Assembly: GCF_000147335.1 (NCBI RefSeq)
Contig: NC_014501.1
Span: 3,984,001 to 4,048,000, forward strand
DNA length: 64,000 nucleotides
Reading direction: 5' to 3'
DNA from: Gloeothece verrucosa PCC 7822
GTDB lineage: Bacteria; Cyanobacteriota; Cyanobacteriia; Cyanobacteriales; Microcystaceae
Shown: in pieces, positions 18,015 through 27,966 of the stretch
How positions within the stretch are numbered: the stretch's first letter is position 1
Layout: each line of letters begins with the position of its first letter
Position numbers and translations under genes: made by a program
Notes under the pieces: model-generated
Seen by the model: the letters and a program-made list of their open reading frames with translations, nothing else
Databases searched by the model: none
What the model was told of the DNA's origin: nothing

Positions 18015-21000
18015 AGATTTCTTCCGTCAATAAAATGGGTGAGTCGAGTTAGGGGATAATAGACAGGCCCGTATAAAGTTTGGATGATGCGTCCAGAAAC
18101 CCCTCCTTTATTAATAGCTTCTCTTAAAAGCTTGCGGACTGCTATTAAAAGAGAATTTTGTTCTGAGTCAGCAGAGGGGTTTCCTTTAGCCGTTTCTGGC
18201 ATAAACGCGGCATCGACAAACCAAATAACCGTTTTCCGACCGCCACGGGTACTGCGTCCTATTAGTTGGGTCAAATTCACCGCCAGAGTCCAGACAAGGG
18301 GTTTTTTGAAGGCAACACCAGCTATTTTTTGTTCAGGTAGCTTTGAGAAAATCTGAGGAACTGCTAAAAAAACATCGCGCACGTGCCGGGCGTGTTCCTG
18401 AATAGTTTCGACTGAGTGTTGACCGATAAGATCAATTGTCTCTTTATTAACACCGCTAGTTACTAATTGATTATCATCAGGGCTAGGATGTTGTCTAACA
18501 ACAATGACTATGCCACCAAAATAGGGTTCTCCTGTGGTAGGATTCATTAAATTAACCGCCCGTGATATCGCTCCCATAGGAGCAATTAAGAGTTCTTTGT
18601 TTTTGGTGGGAAATTCAGTAATCTTAGAACGGGCAACTTTACTATCTAATATATCTGATTTCCATTGACCATCCCGAACTACAAAAGAGGCTTTGTCTTT
18701 GTAGGGGAATTGCAAAGAATTATATAAGACTTCGGCTTCTACATAACTATTGGTAACCAGCAGTAAATTTTTGCGCTCAATCCCCACATTTTCAGCTAAA
18801 TAATCTTGGAATTGATCAAGTAAAGCTCTGCCATGTCTACTGGAACGACACAAACCTGAAACCATTCGATAAATATTCTCTTTGCGCTGATCTCCTTGTG
18901 AACCTGAGATAAAAATCGGCTCGTTTGTATCATCAATGACGGGACAATAGAAAAATTCACTATCATGAGCGACTGCTTGAGCTTTTTCGGGTGGCGGCTC
19001 AATTAATAATGTTGGCATTAATTGGACGTGAAAAGTGTAAGATTGTTCAGTATCTCCTGAATAACTGGTCGCTGATGTTACTAAAAGATTTGACGGGGTA
19101 AGACCGTCCACGCTAAAGATTGACCGCCATTGGCTTAACAGTGATCTCCCGATGGCAATTCCACGAAATATTTTAAGTTGTCCGTCGAGAAATTGAGTGC
19201 TAGTTACAGAGCCAACCGGACACTTAGGAAGCAAGCGATCAAAATCCACAGGAGGAATTAAGGGCAAGCTAGAGTCTAAATCTACGCTGGTGCGTCCTCT
19301 AGCAGAGACGTGCTTGCCTAAAGCGCCTAGTGCTTGGGCTGTACAAATGGCTAACTGAAGTAATATCGCTAAATTTTTGCTAAATCGCTCAACATCCGAC
19401 TCTAGTTGCTCAAATTGTATATCCCATTGCGTTTCTGTAATAAATCTTTTGCAATCTGGATGAGGAACGGTTGTCAGTAAATCCCCTGCTAATACGGCTC
19501 CAGAAAGTAATGCTAGTCGTTCTACAATTCTTGTATCAGTATCATTAAGCCCAGTATAATTAGGTCTAACAGGATTATTTTGGATTCGCTTAAAAATCTC
19601 TCGATATCGTTCATAACTACGCTTAATTTGCTCTCGGCTTTCTTCGGTTATTGTATTTTTTTTCTCGTTTTTTAAATGGGCTTCTCCTGAGAGTTGTTCA
19701 GCTAAATTATCAAACAATGTCCAGGCAGAAAAGAGTCTTCCTTCCCGACTATAGTCTTTTAAAATTTTTTCGATTATTTGCTGTTTGCTTGATTTTTTAC
19801 CCTTAAGAGTAGCCCCAATATTTCTGAGCAAATACATTAAAATTTCAATCGCTCGGTTGGCCAAATGTCGCTGATCCTCAGATTGCTCTAAATAGGGATC
19901 ACTATACTTTCCCGGTACGACCACTGAGCCTTTGAGAATACCATGAACGTGCTGATAAGATTCGGTACGAGTCCAAGTATCTTGTGTCAAATTGAAGGAT
20001 TCAAGGGTAACTATTGGATAAAATATTTCGTCGAGTTTGGGCTGTGCGAGATCAACTTCATCAATGATAAATAAGTCTGTTGTTAAGGCTAAATATTCAA
20101 AAACAGTAATGTTTTCCTCCAGATTGTGACGGGCAATTTTTTTGTGAATAAATCCTGGCAACGTTCCGACAATTAATTGAGCCTTTTCTAATTCATCAGC
20201 TTGGATATGTCTAGGACAGATGGGAGCTAGGGGACAGTCATAAGCTTTATCGGTATCGTTAATATTTCGTAGTTTACCAAAGCACGGGGGTTTATGGTGT
20301 TGACCATCCCCTGACTGTGGAATATTAGGCTCTGATAAAGCATATAATGGGCAAGACTGACTCAGCCACCGAAAACCCGGATGAGTAAAAGGTTGCTGTC
20401 TATTACTAAACATCACTGCCTGATTTAATCGACTTAGATGCTGGTGTCGTTCAGAGTCTCCAATAATGGGAACTGCCTTAATGCCGACTTTTTGAGCAAA
20501 TTCCAGCCAGTCTTGAACCTCTCCAACGCTATTTGTAGCGATCGCTACTCGTTTTTCCTGACTGGTGAGTAGTGTTACTAAACATTCAACTTTGGTCGAT
20601 TTGCCGCTTCCAGTCGGTCCTAAAATCTCACTTTCCCCATCAATAATAATTTCTGTTGCTTGTTGATCTTCTTGAATATTCCAATAATTGGATTGCTCTA
20701 ATACTGCCCCCGCGTCATACCCTAATACTGGTTCTAGTTCCCTTCCCTTTTGAATTAAATCAGCTAAGGATACTCTAATGGCTTGACGATTTTTAGAAAG
20801 GTTAATACTAGGAATTCTCGAAGCATACTGTATTCCAATATTGGCAATTTCTGGTTCTATTCGGATGAGCCGCACCTGCTCTGGGTTAATATTAAATTCA
20901 TACTCACCAACGGGTGCAGGTTTATATTTTTGCTTGACAAACTTTAGAGGTTCTTTAATCAGTAAGCTTTCATAAATTTCATACCGTTCTCGTACCATCG

Positions 21001-21355
21001 TATGAGTAAGGGTAATTTGATTGGTAGCGTAGTTAATCTCAAATCCAAGGCAACTAGAAGCACCATCATTAGCTATATCATCATAAGCACGGAGGGCAAT
21101 CTCCCAACTAATTGAACTGCGAAATTCTGGGGTTAAATGGTGTAAATGTTGCAAAATTCCCCATTGGAAATCTGTTATGTTTGGTTCTCGATAACCCTGC
21201 ATTAATAAGTGAGCTTGGCGGATAGGTTGCTCAGGAAAGTAAGCTTGTAGGGCATAAAGCATCAATTCTATGCGAGCAAAGCTTGAAAATTCCATAGGGA
21301 CGCTATCAGCCAATTTTTTTCTGAGCTTATTAATCCAACTTGAGCTATCTCTCAT
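18011..21355 (-). CDS. DinG/XPD-like helicase of the pPIWI-RE island (domain Z protein)
   Basis: An 1114-residue superfamily 2 helicase. The N-terminus (about 1-130) fits the pPIWI_RE_Z domain. Walker A is GPTGSGKS (246-253) and Walker B is IDEVD (431-435). Between them four cysteines (335, 358, 374, 380) are placed like the iron-sulfur ligands of XPD/DinG helicases. Motif VI is QLIGRSTRGG near 1030. Such enzymes unwind DNA or DNA-RNA hybrids 5' to 3'. The gene overlaps the nuclease gene upstream by 11 bases and the PIWI-RE remnant downstream by 4 bases, showing one translational unit. The reading frame is intact over its full length, in contrast to the PIWI gene. Function in conflict with plasmids or phages is proposed for the family, not shown here. 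Confidence 0.85.
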   Translation of the reverse strand: MRDSSSWINKLRKKLADSVPMEFSSFARIELMLYALQAYFPEQPIRQAHLLMQGYREPNITDFQWGILQHLHHLTPEFRSSISWEIALRAYDDIANDGASSCLGFEINYATNQITLTHTMVRERYEIYESLLIKEPLKFVKQKYKPAPVGEYEFNINPEQVRLIRIEPEIANIGIQYASRIPSINLSKNRQAIRVSLADLIQKGRELEPVLGYDAGAVLEQSNYWNIQEDQQATEIIIDGESEILGPTGSGKSTKVECLVTLLTSQEKRVAIATNSVGEVQDWLEFAQKVGIKAVPIIGDSERHQHLSRLNQAVMFSNRQQPFTHPGFRWLSQSCPLYALSEPNIPQSGDGQHHKPPCFGKLRNINDTDKAYDCPLAPICPRHIQADELEKAQLIVGTLPGFIHKKIARHNLEENITVFEYLALTTDLFIIDEVDLAQPKLDEIFYPIVTLESFNLTQDTWTRTESYQHVHGILKGSVVVPGKYSDPYLEQSEDQRHLANRAIEILMYLLRNIGATLKGKKSSKQQIIEKILKDYSREGRLFSAWTLFDNLAEQLSGEAHLKNEKKNTITEESREQIKRSYERYREIFKRIQNNPVRPNYTGLNDTDTRIVERLALLSGAVLAGDLLTTVPHPDCKRFITETQWDIQFEQLESDVERFSKNLAILLQLAICTAQALGALGKHVSARGRTSVDLDSSLPLIPPVDFDRLLPKCPVGSVTSTQFLDGQLKIFRGIAIGRSLLSQWRSIFSVDGLTPSNLLVTSATSYSGDTEQSYTFHVQLMPTLLIEPPPEKAQAVAHDSEFFYCPVIDDTNEPIFISGSQGDQRKENIYRMVSGLCRSSRHGRALLDQFQDYLAENVGIERKNLLLVTNSYVEAEVLYNSLQFPYKDKASFVVRDGQWKSDILDSKVARSKITEFPTKNKELLIAPMGAISRAVNLMNPTTGEPYFGGIVIVVRQHPSPDDNQLVTSGVNKETIDLIGQHSVETIQEHARHVRDVFLAVPQIFSKLPEQKIAGVAFKKPLVWTLAVNLTQLIGRSTRGGRKTVIWFVDAAFMPETAKGNPSADSEQNSLLIAVRKLLREAINKGGVSGRIIQTLYGPVYYPLTRLTHFIDGRNL

Positions 21356-22394
21356 TTAAGTACCCTCTGGCACGCTTAATTAATTCTGATTCAGAAAGAA
21401 CCGAAATATCATTTTTATAACGACTCTCAAAGGCTGCCTGATAGGCTAATTTCTGCCATCGGTAATCAGGTACAACAAAAAATGACTGAGATTGACCAAG
21501 ATCAGGAATAGTGTCTTGATTTAACTCTATAGCTAAAAGGGTTGCACTTCCCCAGTCCTTGGCATCTAGTGCCCAAACTTCGCCGGTTGGAAATTTCACT
21601 CTTAAATCAGCCTTATCTAAGTCAGGCCATAATTCTACCTGCAATCCCATTTCCTCTAAAATTCGAGCTAAACGCAACTCAAGGAAAGATGGTCGAATTA
21701 GACAAATAACAGTATCTTCAGTTGGCACTCGGTCTACTCTTCTATCTAATGGCTCACAGCAGTCTTCAATATCTCTGGCAGCACAGTCTAAATAGCCACC
21801 GCAAGTCTTGCATAATGGCATTGATACAGACTGGGGAGGTGCTTCTCGATAAGCCTGCCTGACTAACTCTTGAACTGGCCTAATATTGGGATTATCAGAC
21901 CCAAAACGGGTAAGGTCAAAATCCGAAGGAAATTGGTTTTCTGCAATAAATTTACGGAATAAGGGATAGGTACTATATGGGAGACTTAGCCTTTCAATTT
22001 CTTGTATTAGGCGAGGGATATAACTTTGATTTTGATCCCGTTCTAGATTTATTGCGTACTTGCTGGCCCATGCTTCGCATTCTTCTGAGGGGCGTGTCAT
22101 GTTTTCAATTAACGGTTCATCAGGAAAGTCAACGCACTCAATAAACTCAGGTTCAACTGCCTCTACCTTGTCTCTTGCTGCCTCAATCATGCACAATATC
22201 GACGGATGCCGCATTTTTCCATCCCGCAGTATCCATTTAAGACTTAATTCCTGAAAAGCTTCATACAAGGGCTTTGGAAAGGGTTGGGAGGCATCAACAA
22301 GATAAGCAGGCTCGCCTCGGTTAATACGATCGCAGATCTGCACAAGTCCTTTGCATAACTTAATAAAAAGTATTTGTTCTTTGCTAAATTGCAT
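21345..22394 (-). CDS. PD-(D/E)XK nuclease of the pPIWI-RE island (domain Y + REase)
   Basis: A 349-residue protein and the first gene of the island. The N-terminal 180 residues are helical and fit the pPIWI_RE_Y domain. A Cys cluster (195, 198, 204, 212, 213; CKTCGG then CCEP) can bind zinc. The C-terminal restriction-endonuclease fold has Glu239 in FLELRLARILEEMG, Asp263 in KADLRV and Asp277-Ala-Lys279 in ALDAKDW, the PD-(D/E)XK active site. The product should cut DNA (or hybrid) together with the helicase. It overlaps the helicase gene by 11 bases. Upstream, 22395-22485 is AT-rich and probably holds the operon promoter. Confidence 0.85.
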   Translation of the reverse strand: MQFSKEQILFIKLCKGLVQICDRINRGEPAYLVDASQPFPKPLYEAFQELSLKWILRDGKMRHPSILCMIEAARDKVEAVEPEFIECVDFPDEPLIENMTRPSEECEAWASKYAINLERDQNQSYIPRLIQEIERLSLPYSTYPLFRKFIAENQFPSDFDLTRFGSDNPNIRPVQELVRQAYREAPPQSVSMPLCKTCGGYLDCAARDIEDCCEPLDRRVDRVPTEDTVICLIRPSFLELRLARILEEMGLQVELWPDLDKADLRVKFPTGEVWALDAKDWGSATLLAIELNQDTIPDLGQSQSFFVVPDYRWQKLAYQAAFESRYKNDISVLSESELIKRARGYLNER

Positions 22395-22485
22395 ATCTAC
22401 TGGCTCTCAAAAAACCTTAACGATAAAAATTTTTATAGGTTTAATTAACTCTTATATTCTCTGATATAACTAATATATAATTCAA

Positions 22486-22689
22486 CTAATCATCCGGAAA
22501 TTGCCAACAAGAAATCTGCTCTACATCCTTACTCCCACAAGAAGAACAAATCACATCAAACGAAGAATCAACCCATTGGGCATGACAACCGCGACAATGG
22601 CAAAAAATATTATAGCGGTTAGCCGTCTCAATTTTTGTTTGCCATTCTTTAAGTTCAGCCGCATTTAAAACCGGAGGATTTTCACTCAT
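22486..22689 (-). CDS. Small zinc-ribbon protein
   Basis: A 67-residue protein with cysteines in two clusters, Cys30/Cys32/Cys35 (FCHCRGC) and Cys48/Cys51 (CSSCG), a zinc-ribbon arrangement, ending in SCWQFPDD. The start at 22689 is chosen because GGGAG lies about 8 bases upstream; the frame stays open to an ATG at 22737, which lacks a good ribosome site. It sits between the pPIWI-RE operon and marR on the same strand and belongs clearly to neither. No function is recognised. Confidence 0.7.
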   Translation of the reverse strand: MSENPPVLNAAELKEWQTKIETANRYNIFCHCRGCHAQWVDSSFDVICSSCGSKDVEQISCWQFPDD

Positions 22690-22750
22690 ATAGCCGCTCC
22701 CGAGTTTTTTTTCTCCATCAAACAGGCGTTTGATCATAAATTTTATCAGG

Positions 22751-23197
22751 CTAATGCCACTGATTAAACACCTGATACAGTAAAGCGATACCTTCTCTTA
22801 AACTAGACAATTGAGTTTCTGAGAGATTGCCTAGCTGATCAGCTATTTCCTTACGGGTTTTTTCACGAATTTGCTCAAAATAACGATAACCTGCCTCCGT
22901 CAGCTTCAACTCCACCTGACGACGCTCTTGAGGATGTTCACTTCGATTGACAAAACCCTGCTGTACTAATCTTTCTACCATGGCCGAGGCCGTCGGACGA
23001 CTCACTCCCAAATGTTCAGCGACCGCAGAAAGTGAACAATCCGGATGACGCTTGAGAAACGCTAACACCCGAAATTGCGGTACAGTCAACAACGAAGCAC
23101 TATGACTACGCATTTGGGTTCGGATAAAATTCATCACCAAAGGCATTACTTCCATTAAGTCAGATGCACATTTTTCTGAGTTTGATTTAAGATTCAT
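22751..23197 (-). CDS. MarR-family transcriptional regulator
   Basis: A 148-residue winged-helix regulator. The DNA-binding part is LSAVAEHLGVSRPTASAMVERLVQQGFV (recognition helix) followed by the wing RSEHPQERRQVELKLTEAG. Long N- and C-terminal helices form the dimer interface. It is divergent from the RND efflux operon (23385 onward) across 187 bases containing repeated TAGTTAG boxes, so it most likely represses that operon and itself until a ligand releases it. The inducer is unknown. Family sure, target inferred from context. Confidence 0.9.
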   Translation of the reverse strand: MNLKSNSEKCASDLMEVMPLVMNFIRTQMRSHSASLLTVPQFRVLAFLKRHPDCSLSAVAEHLGVSRPTASAMVERLVQQGFVNRSEHPQERRQVELKLTEAGYRYFEQIREKTRKEIADQLGNLSETQLSSLREGIALLYQVFNQWH

Positions 23198-23246
23198 GAT
23201 GATCTTGACTGATTAAAATAAAGATAGACATCCCGCTTGCTACTTT

Positions 23247-23327
23247 AGTTAGAGGAAATAATCCAAGCGAAAAAGTATACTATATCTAAAATAGTTAGCT
23301 AAACTAATTATTAGTATAACTAACTAT
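23247..23327. promoter_or_regulatory. Likely MarR operator region between marR and the RND operon
   Basis: The heptamer TAGTTAG occurs at 23247-23253 and 23292-23298 and in inverse orientation (CTAACTA) at 23320-23326. ATAGTTAG (23291-23298) and CTAACTAT (23320-23327) form a perfect 8-base inverted repeat 21 bases apart, and TTAGCTAA (23295-23302) is itself a palindrome. Such repeats between divergent genes are typical of MarR-type sites. Confidence 0.6.
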
Positions 23328-23384
23328 CGGGGTCTTTCTAAGTTAGGCAACAAGCAACTGCATCTCTATCTACTATCGGATAAA

Positions 23385-24695
23385 ATGCTCAATCTAGACG
23401 GTTTAAAATTAATAAAATTCTCATTATTGCTAGTAGCATTGATGGGGTTATCCGCTTGTAATGCCTCTGACGCGACATCAAGCCGAGATGGGAAAGGCGA
23501 CAAGGGTAATCGAGTGGTGAGCGTCGTTGTCTCAAGAGCGGCTCAAAAAACGGTTCCTGTACAAGTACGCACCACAGGAACGGTCAAAGCTTATTCTACA
23601 GTTTCTATTAAGTCGCAAGTAGAAGGACGGTTAACGGGAGTTTATTTTCAAGAAGGACAAGAGGTCAAAAAGGGTAAACTATTATTTACCATTGATTCTC
23701 GTGCATTAGAAGCCAATTTGAGGCAGGCACAGGCAATGCGAGCCAAAGATTTAGCCCAAATACAACAGGCAAAAGCGAATGTCGGTAAAGCCATAGCCCA
23801 AGTGAATCAAGCAAAAGCCAATTTAGCTAAAGCAATAGCCGAGAGTAAATATGCAAATGCCCAGGCTCAACGTTACTTAAGCCTTGAAAAAGAAGGGGCC
23901 ATCAGTCGAGAACAAGCAGAACAATTTCAAACCAACGCCATCTCTCAACAAGCCACAGTCACCGCCGCTCAAAATGCCGTAGCCGATGCGATCGCTGCCG
24001 TAGCCGCCGCTAAAGCCGATGTCACCAATGCACAAGCGGTAGTGGAAGCCGATGAAGCCGCTATCGCCAATGCTCAGATTGAACTTTCCTATACTTCCAT
24101 AAAATCCCCCATAGATGGACGTACCGGCAACCTACAAATCAATCAAGGAAACCTCGTCAAAGCCAATGCTGATGATCCCATTATTGTGATTAGTCAAATC
24201 CGCCCGATTTACGTTTCCTTTTCCCTTCCTCAACGGCTTTTACCAGACCTAAAAAAATACAGTGCCGAAAATAAATTAATCGTGGAAGCGCAGCCGCCTA
24301 AAACGCCAGGTCGTCCAGTACGAGGTCAACTGACTTTTGTCGATAGCGGGGTTAATCCCCAGACAGGAACCATTGAACTCAAAGGAACCTTTCCCAATCA
24401 AGAGGGTAGCCTAGTTCCGGGTCAGTTTGTCAATGTGGTACTGAGACTAACCCAACAACCGAATATGATTACGGTTCCTTCTGTAGCGGTGCAGACGGGA
24501 CAAAAGGGACAGTATGTCTATGTGGTCACAGCCGACCAAACCGCAGAAGTTCGTCCGGTCGTGGTGGGCCAAACTTTCAACAACCAGACAGTCATTCAAC
24601 GGGGATTACAAGCCGGTGAGCAAGTGGTCACAGACGGACAGTTTAACTTAGTCCCCCATGCCAAAGTCAACATTAAACCTGGACTGAGCCGATGA
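23385..24695 (+). CDS. RND efflux periplasmic adaptor (membrane fusion protein)
   Basis: A 436-residue lipoprotein of the AcrA/MdtA type. It links the inner-membrane RND pump to an outer-membrane channel. The signal ends in LMGLSAC with Cys25 as lipid site. A lipoyl-like half (VSIKSQVEGRLTGVYFQEG), a long Ala-rich helical hairpin (about 115-220) and the second half (SIKSPIDGRTGNLQINQGN) follow in the usual order, then a beta-barrel (TFVDSGVNPQTGTIELKGTFPN) and a membrane-proximal domain. Its stop overlaps the pump gene by 4 bases (ATGA), so the two are co-translated. Probably controlled by the divergent MarR regulator. Confidence 0.94.
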   Translation: MLNLDGLKLIKFSLLLVALMGLSACNASDATSSRDGKGDKGNRVVSVVVSRAAQKTVPVQVRTTGTVKAYSTVSIKSQVEGRLTGVYFQEGQEVKKGKLLFTIDSRALEANLRQAQAMRAKDLAQIQQAKANVGKAIAQVNQAKANLAKAIAESKYANAQAQRYLSLEKEGAISREQAEQFQTNAISQQATVTAAQNAVADAIAAVAAAKADVTNAQAVVEADEAAIANAQIELSYTSIKSPIDGRTGNLQINQGNLVKANADDPIIVISQIRPIYVSFSLPQRLLPDLKKYSAENKLIVEAQPPKTPGRPVRGQLTFVDSGVNPQTGTIELKGTFPNQEGSLVPGQFVNVVLRLTQQPNMITVPSVAVQTGQKGQYVYVVTADQTAEVRPVVVGQTFNNQTVIQRGLQAGEQVVTDGQFNLVPHAKVNIKPGLSR

Positions 24696-27600
24696 ATATC
24701 TCTGAACTCTTTATCCGTCGCCCTATTATGACCACCCTGCTGATGGTGGCGATTTTAATCTCTGGGTTGATCGGTTATCGCTCTTTGAGTGTGAGTGATT
24801 TACCGAATGTAGATTTTCCCACCATTCAAGTGAGTGCTAATCTGCCGGGAGCGAGTCCAGAAACTATGGCGGCTTCAGTGGCGACTCCCCTAGAGCAACA
24901 ATTTTCTAGTATTGATGGATTGAGTTCCATGAACTCCACGAGCGCTCTAGGTTCCACTCAAATTACCCTACAATTTAACTTGACTCGAGACATCGATGGA
25001 GCCGCCCAAGATGTACAAGCGGCCATCGCCAAAGCTCAGAGACAGTTGCCGGATGATATGCCTTCTCCTCCCTCTTACCGCAAAGTCAATCCCGCCGATC
25101 AACCGATTTTTTTTCTGTCTCTCAACAGTGAGATCATACCTCTGTCAACTGTGGATAAATACGCTGAAACGCTGATCGCACAACGTTTATCTATGGTTGA
25201 GGGAGTGGCCCAAGTGCAGGTGTACGGGTCACAAAAGTACGCGGTTCGGGTTTTAGTTGATCCTCAATCGATTAGTGCTAAAGGAATTGGCCTCGATGAA
25301 GTGGCCGATGCTATTGCTTCTGGAAATGCCAATTTACCCACCGGCACCCTTTACGGAACACAGCAAAACTATACCATTCAGGCATCCGGACAACTCAATA
25401 ATGCTGAAGATTATCGCTCCCTGATAGTCACTTACCAAAATGGGGCACCCGTGCGGCTCGGAGAAATCGCTCAGGTTACCGATAGTGTCGAAAATGATAA
25501 GGTTGCAAGTTGGTATAACGGCACAAGAGCCATTGTTTTAGCGATACAACGACAGCCCGGAACCAATACCCTTGCAGTGGTCGAAGCCATTCAAAAGTTG
25601 TTACCGAGTTTGCGTGAACAAATTCCGGCGGCTATCAATGTCAATATTCTTTATGATCGTTCCGAATCGATTCGAGAGTCTGTAAATGATGTACAATTCA
25701 CCCTGCTTTTTACCATTGCGCTGGTGGTAGGCGTGATTTTTCTTTTTCTTCGCAACTTTTGGGCCACCTTCATTCCCTCTTTAGCGGTTCCTTTATCCAT
25801 CGTCGCCACCTTTGGCGTAATGAAACTTTTAAATTTCTCGCTTGATAATCTCTCCTTGATGGCTTTAACCCTTTGTGTGGGGTTTGTGGTAGATGATGCG
25901 GTGGTGATGCTCGAAAATATTGTGCGTCACCAAGAAATGGGAGAAAGCCGCTCTCGTGCCGCTTTAAATGGTTCTAAAGAAATCGGTTTTACGATTTTAT
26001 CTATGACTATTTCTTTAGTAGCTGTTTTTATTCCGGTTCTTTTTATGGGCGGCATTTTAGGTAGATTATTTCATGAATTTGCTGTCACTATTAGCGTAGC
26101 AATTTTAATCTATGGAGTCATTTCTTTAACTTTAACGCCGATGTTATGTTCGCGTTTTTTGCGTGCTACTCATCACGAAGTGCCAAACGGGAACGGCAAC
26201 GGAAACGGTCATAAAAATTCCCAAAAACGCAATCTTTTAAATTTTTATAACTTATTAGAATCCTTTTTTGATTTTTGGCTTTATTTATACGAGTGGAGTT
26301 TAAAATTAGCCCTTAAGCATCATCGCATCACGATGGCAATTTCTGCCCTAATTGTCGTCATGACCGGCTATCTATTTATGACTGTACCCAAAGGATTTAT
26401 CCCCAATGTAGATGTGGGACAAATAACGGTAAATCTTCAGGCGGCGCAAGATATTTCGTTTGATGAAATGGTCAAACATCAGCAGGCCGTAGCGAGTATT
26501 ATCCGCAAAGACAAGAATGTAGAAGCGGTTAACTCTAGTGTCGGGGCAGGAGGAGCCAATGCAAGTGCGAATTCAGGACGAATTTTTATTAAACTGAAAC
26601 CTCGGCATTTACGCCCCTTAAGTGCTGATGAAGTGATCCAAAAACTACGCCCGAAACTCTCAAAAGTTCCAGGGGTTAGAGTCTTTTTACAAAATCCGCC
26701 AGCTATTAATATTGGGGGACAGCAAACCAAAGCTCAGTATCAATTCACGCTACAAAGTCCCAATATTCAAGAACTCTATGAATATGCACCCAAACTCGAA
26801 GATAAACTGCGTTCTTTACCCGAATTACAAGATGTCAACAGTGATTTACAAATTAATAACCCTCAAGTACGAGTAGACATTAATCGTGACCAAGCTTCGG
26901 CCTTGGGGTTGAGTGCGAATCAAATTGAACGGACTTTAGGGAATGCTTACGGAACTCGCCAAGTTTCTACGATTTATGCGCCTGATGCCCAATATCAAGT
27001 TATTATCGGGGTAGAAACTCCCTATCAACAAGACCCCTTAGCCCTAGATTTACTCTCTGTACGCGCTCCGAGTGGACAGCTAATTCCTCTCAATGCGGTA
27101 GCAACGATTAATAAAAGCGTTGGCCCTTTAACGATTACTCATTTAGGGCAACTTCCTTCAGTTACCCTATCTTTTAATTTAAAACCGGGTGTGTCCTTGG
27201 GAAGTGTTACTGATAAAATTAACCAACTAGCCGCTTCTACTTTACCCTCAAGTATTACCACAGGATTTCAAGGTTCAGCACAAGCGTTTCAATCTTCTTT
27301 ACAAGGTTTAGGGTGGTTATTAGTGGTTGCCATTGTGACCATTTATATTGTGTTAGGAATTTTGTATGAGAATTTTATTCATCCTTTAACCATTCTTTCG
27401 AGTTTGCCCTCAGCCGGTTTTGGTGCTTTATTAACTTTATTAATATTTGGTTATGCTCTGGATATTTATGCCTTTGTGGGCATTATTTTGCTGATAGGAA
27501 TTGTGAAAAAGAATGGCATTATGATGATTGACTTTGCTCGGGAAGCCCGTCAGCAAGGAAAAACAGCTTACAATGCTATATATACCGCTTGTATCGTGCG

Positions 27601-27886
27601 ATTTCGGCCGATTATGATGACTACCATGGCCGCCCTGATGGGGACACTTCCCATTGCGCTTGGTTGGGGAGCAGGGGCAGAAGCTCGTCGTCCTCTGGGT
27701 TTAGCGGTGGTGGGAGGGCTGCTATTTTCTCAGTTTCTGACGCTTTATCTCACGCCGGTTTTTTACACTTATATGGAAGCGTTGAGTAAAAAACCCTCCT
27801 CAGACTTAAAACAGTCCGAGTCAGACTTAAAAGAGTCATTTAAGCAAGCTTCTACGGCTGATCAATCCTCAAGCCGCTCCTCTTAA
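24692..27886 (+). CDS. RND-family efflux pump (HAE1-type inner-membrane transporter)
   Basis: A 1064-residue proton-driven exporter. The N-terminus NISELFIRRPIMTTLLMVAI is the standard first helix of RND pumps. Two halves each have a large periplasmic loop and six helices; the proton-relay Asp pair is in helix 4 (FVVDDAVVMLENI), and the companion Lys region is FVGIILLIGIVKKNGIMMIDF. The insert between the halves (NGNGNGNGHKN) is a short low-complexity linker. The length and the IMMIDFAREARQQG motif place it with multidrug/hydrophobic-compound pumps (AcrB/MdtB-like) and not with the heavy-metal type. The C-terminal tail is Ser-rich. No outer-membrane TolC gene is adjacent. Substrates are unknown. 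Confidence 0.94.
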   Translation: MNISELFIRRPIMTTLLMVAILISGLIGYRSLSVSDLPNVDFPTIQVSANLPGASPETMAASVATPLEQQFSSIDGLSSMNSTSALGSTQITLQFNLTRDIDGAAQDVQAAIAKAQRQLPDDMPSPPSYRKVNPADQPIFFLSLNSEIIPLSTVDKYAETLIAQRLSMVEGVAQVQVYGSQKYAVRVLVDPQSISAKGIGLDEVADAIASGNANLPTGTLYGTQQNYTIQASGQLNNAEDYRSLIVTYQNGAPVRLGEIAQVTDSVENDKVASWYNGTRAIVLAIQRQPGTNTLAVVEAIQKLLPSLREQIPAAINVNILYDRSESIRESVNDVQFTLLFTIALVVGVIFLFLRNFWATFIPSLAVPLSIVATFGVMKLLNFSLDNLSLMALTLCVGFVVDDAVVMLENIVRHQEMGESRSRAALNGSKEIGFTILSMTISLVAVFIPVLFMGGILGRLFHEFAVTISVAILIYGVISLTLTPMLCSRFLRATHHEVPNGNGNGNGHKNSQKRNLLNFYNLLESFFDFWLYLYEWSLKLALKHHRITMAISALIVVMTGYLFMTVPKGFIPNVDVGQITVNLQAAQDISFDEMVKHQQAVASIIRKDKNVEAVNSSVGAGGANASANSGRIFIKLKPRHLRPLSADEVIQKLRPKLSKVPGVRVFLQNPPAINIGGQQTKAQYQFTLQSPNIQELYEYAPKLEDKLRSLPELQDVNSDLQINNPQVRVDINRDQASALGLSANQIERTLGNAYGTRQVSTIYAPDAQYQVIIGVETPYQQDPLALDLLSVRAPSGQLIPLNAVATINKSVGPLTITHLGQLPSVTLSFNLKPGVSLGSVTDKINQLAASTLPSSITTGFQGSAQAFQSSLQGLGWLLVVAIVTIYIVLGILYENFIHPLTILSSLPSAGFGALLTLLIFGYALDIYAFVGIILLIGIVKKNGIMMIDFAREARQQGKTAYNAIYTACIVRFRPIMMTTMAALMGTLPIALGWGAGAEARRPLGLAVVGGLLFSQFLTLYLTPVFYTYMEALSKKPSSDLKQSESDLKESFKQASTADQSSSRSS

Positions 27887-27966
27887 AAACGCGGCACTTA
27901 AATCCTCTGAGTTTAGTCATCATTGATTAATTATGATAAAACTCCATTAAATGACAATATAGAGAT

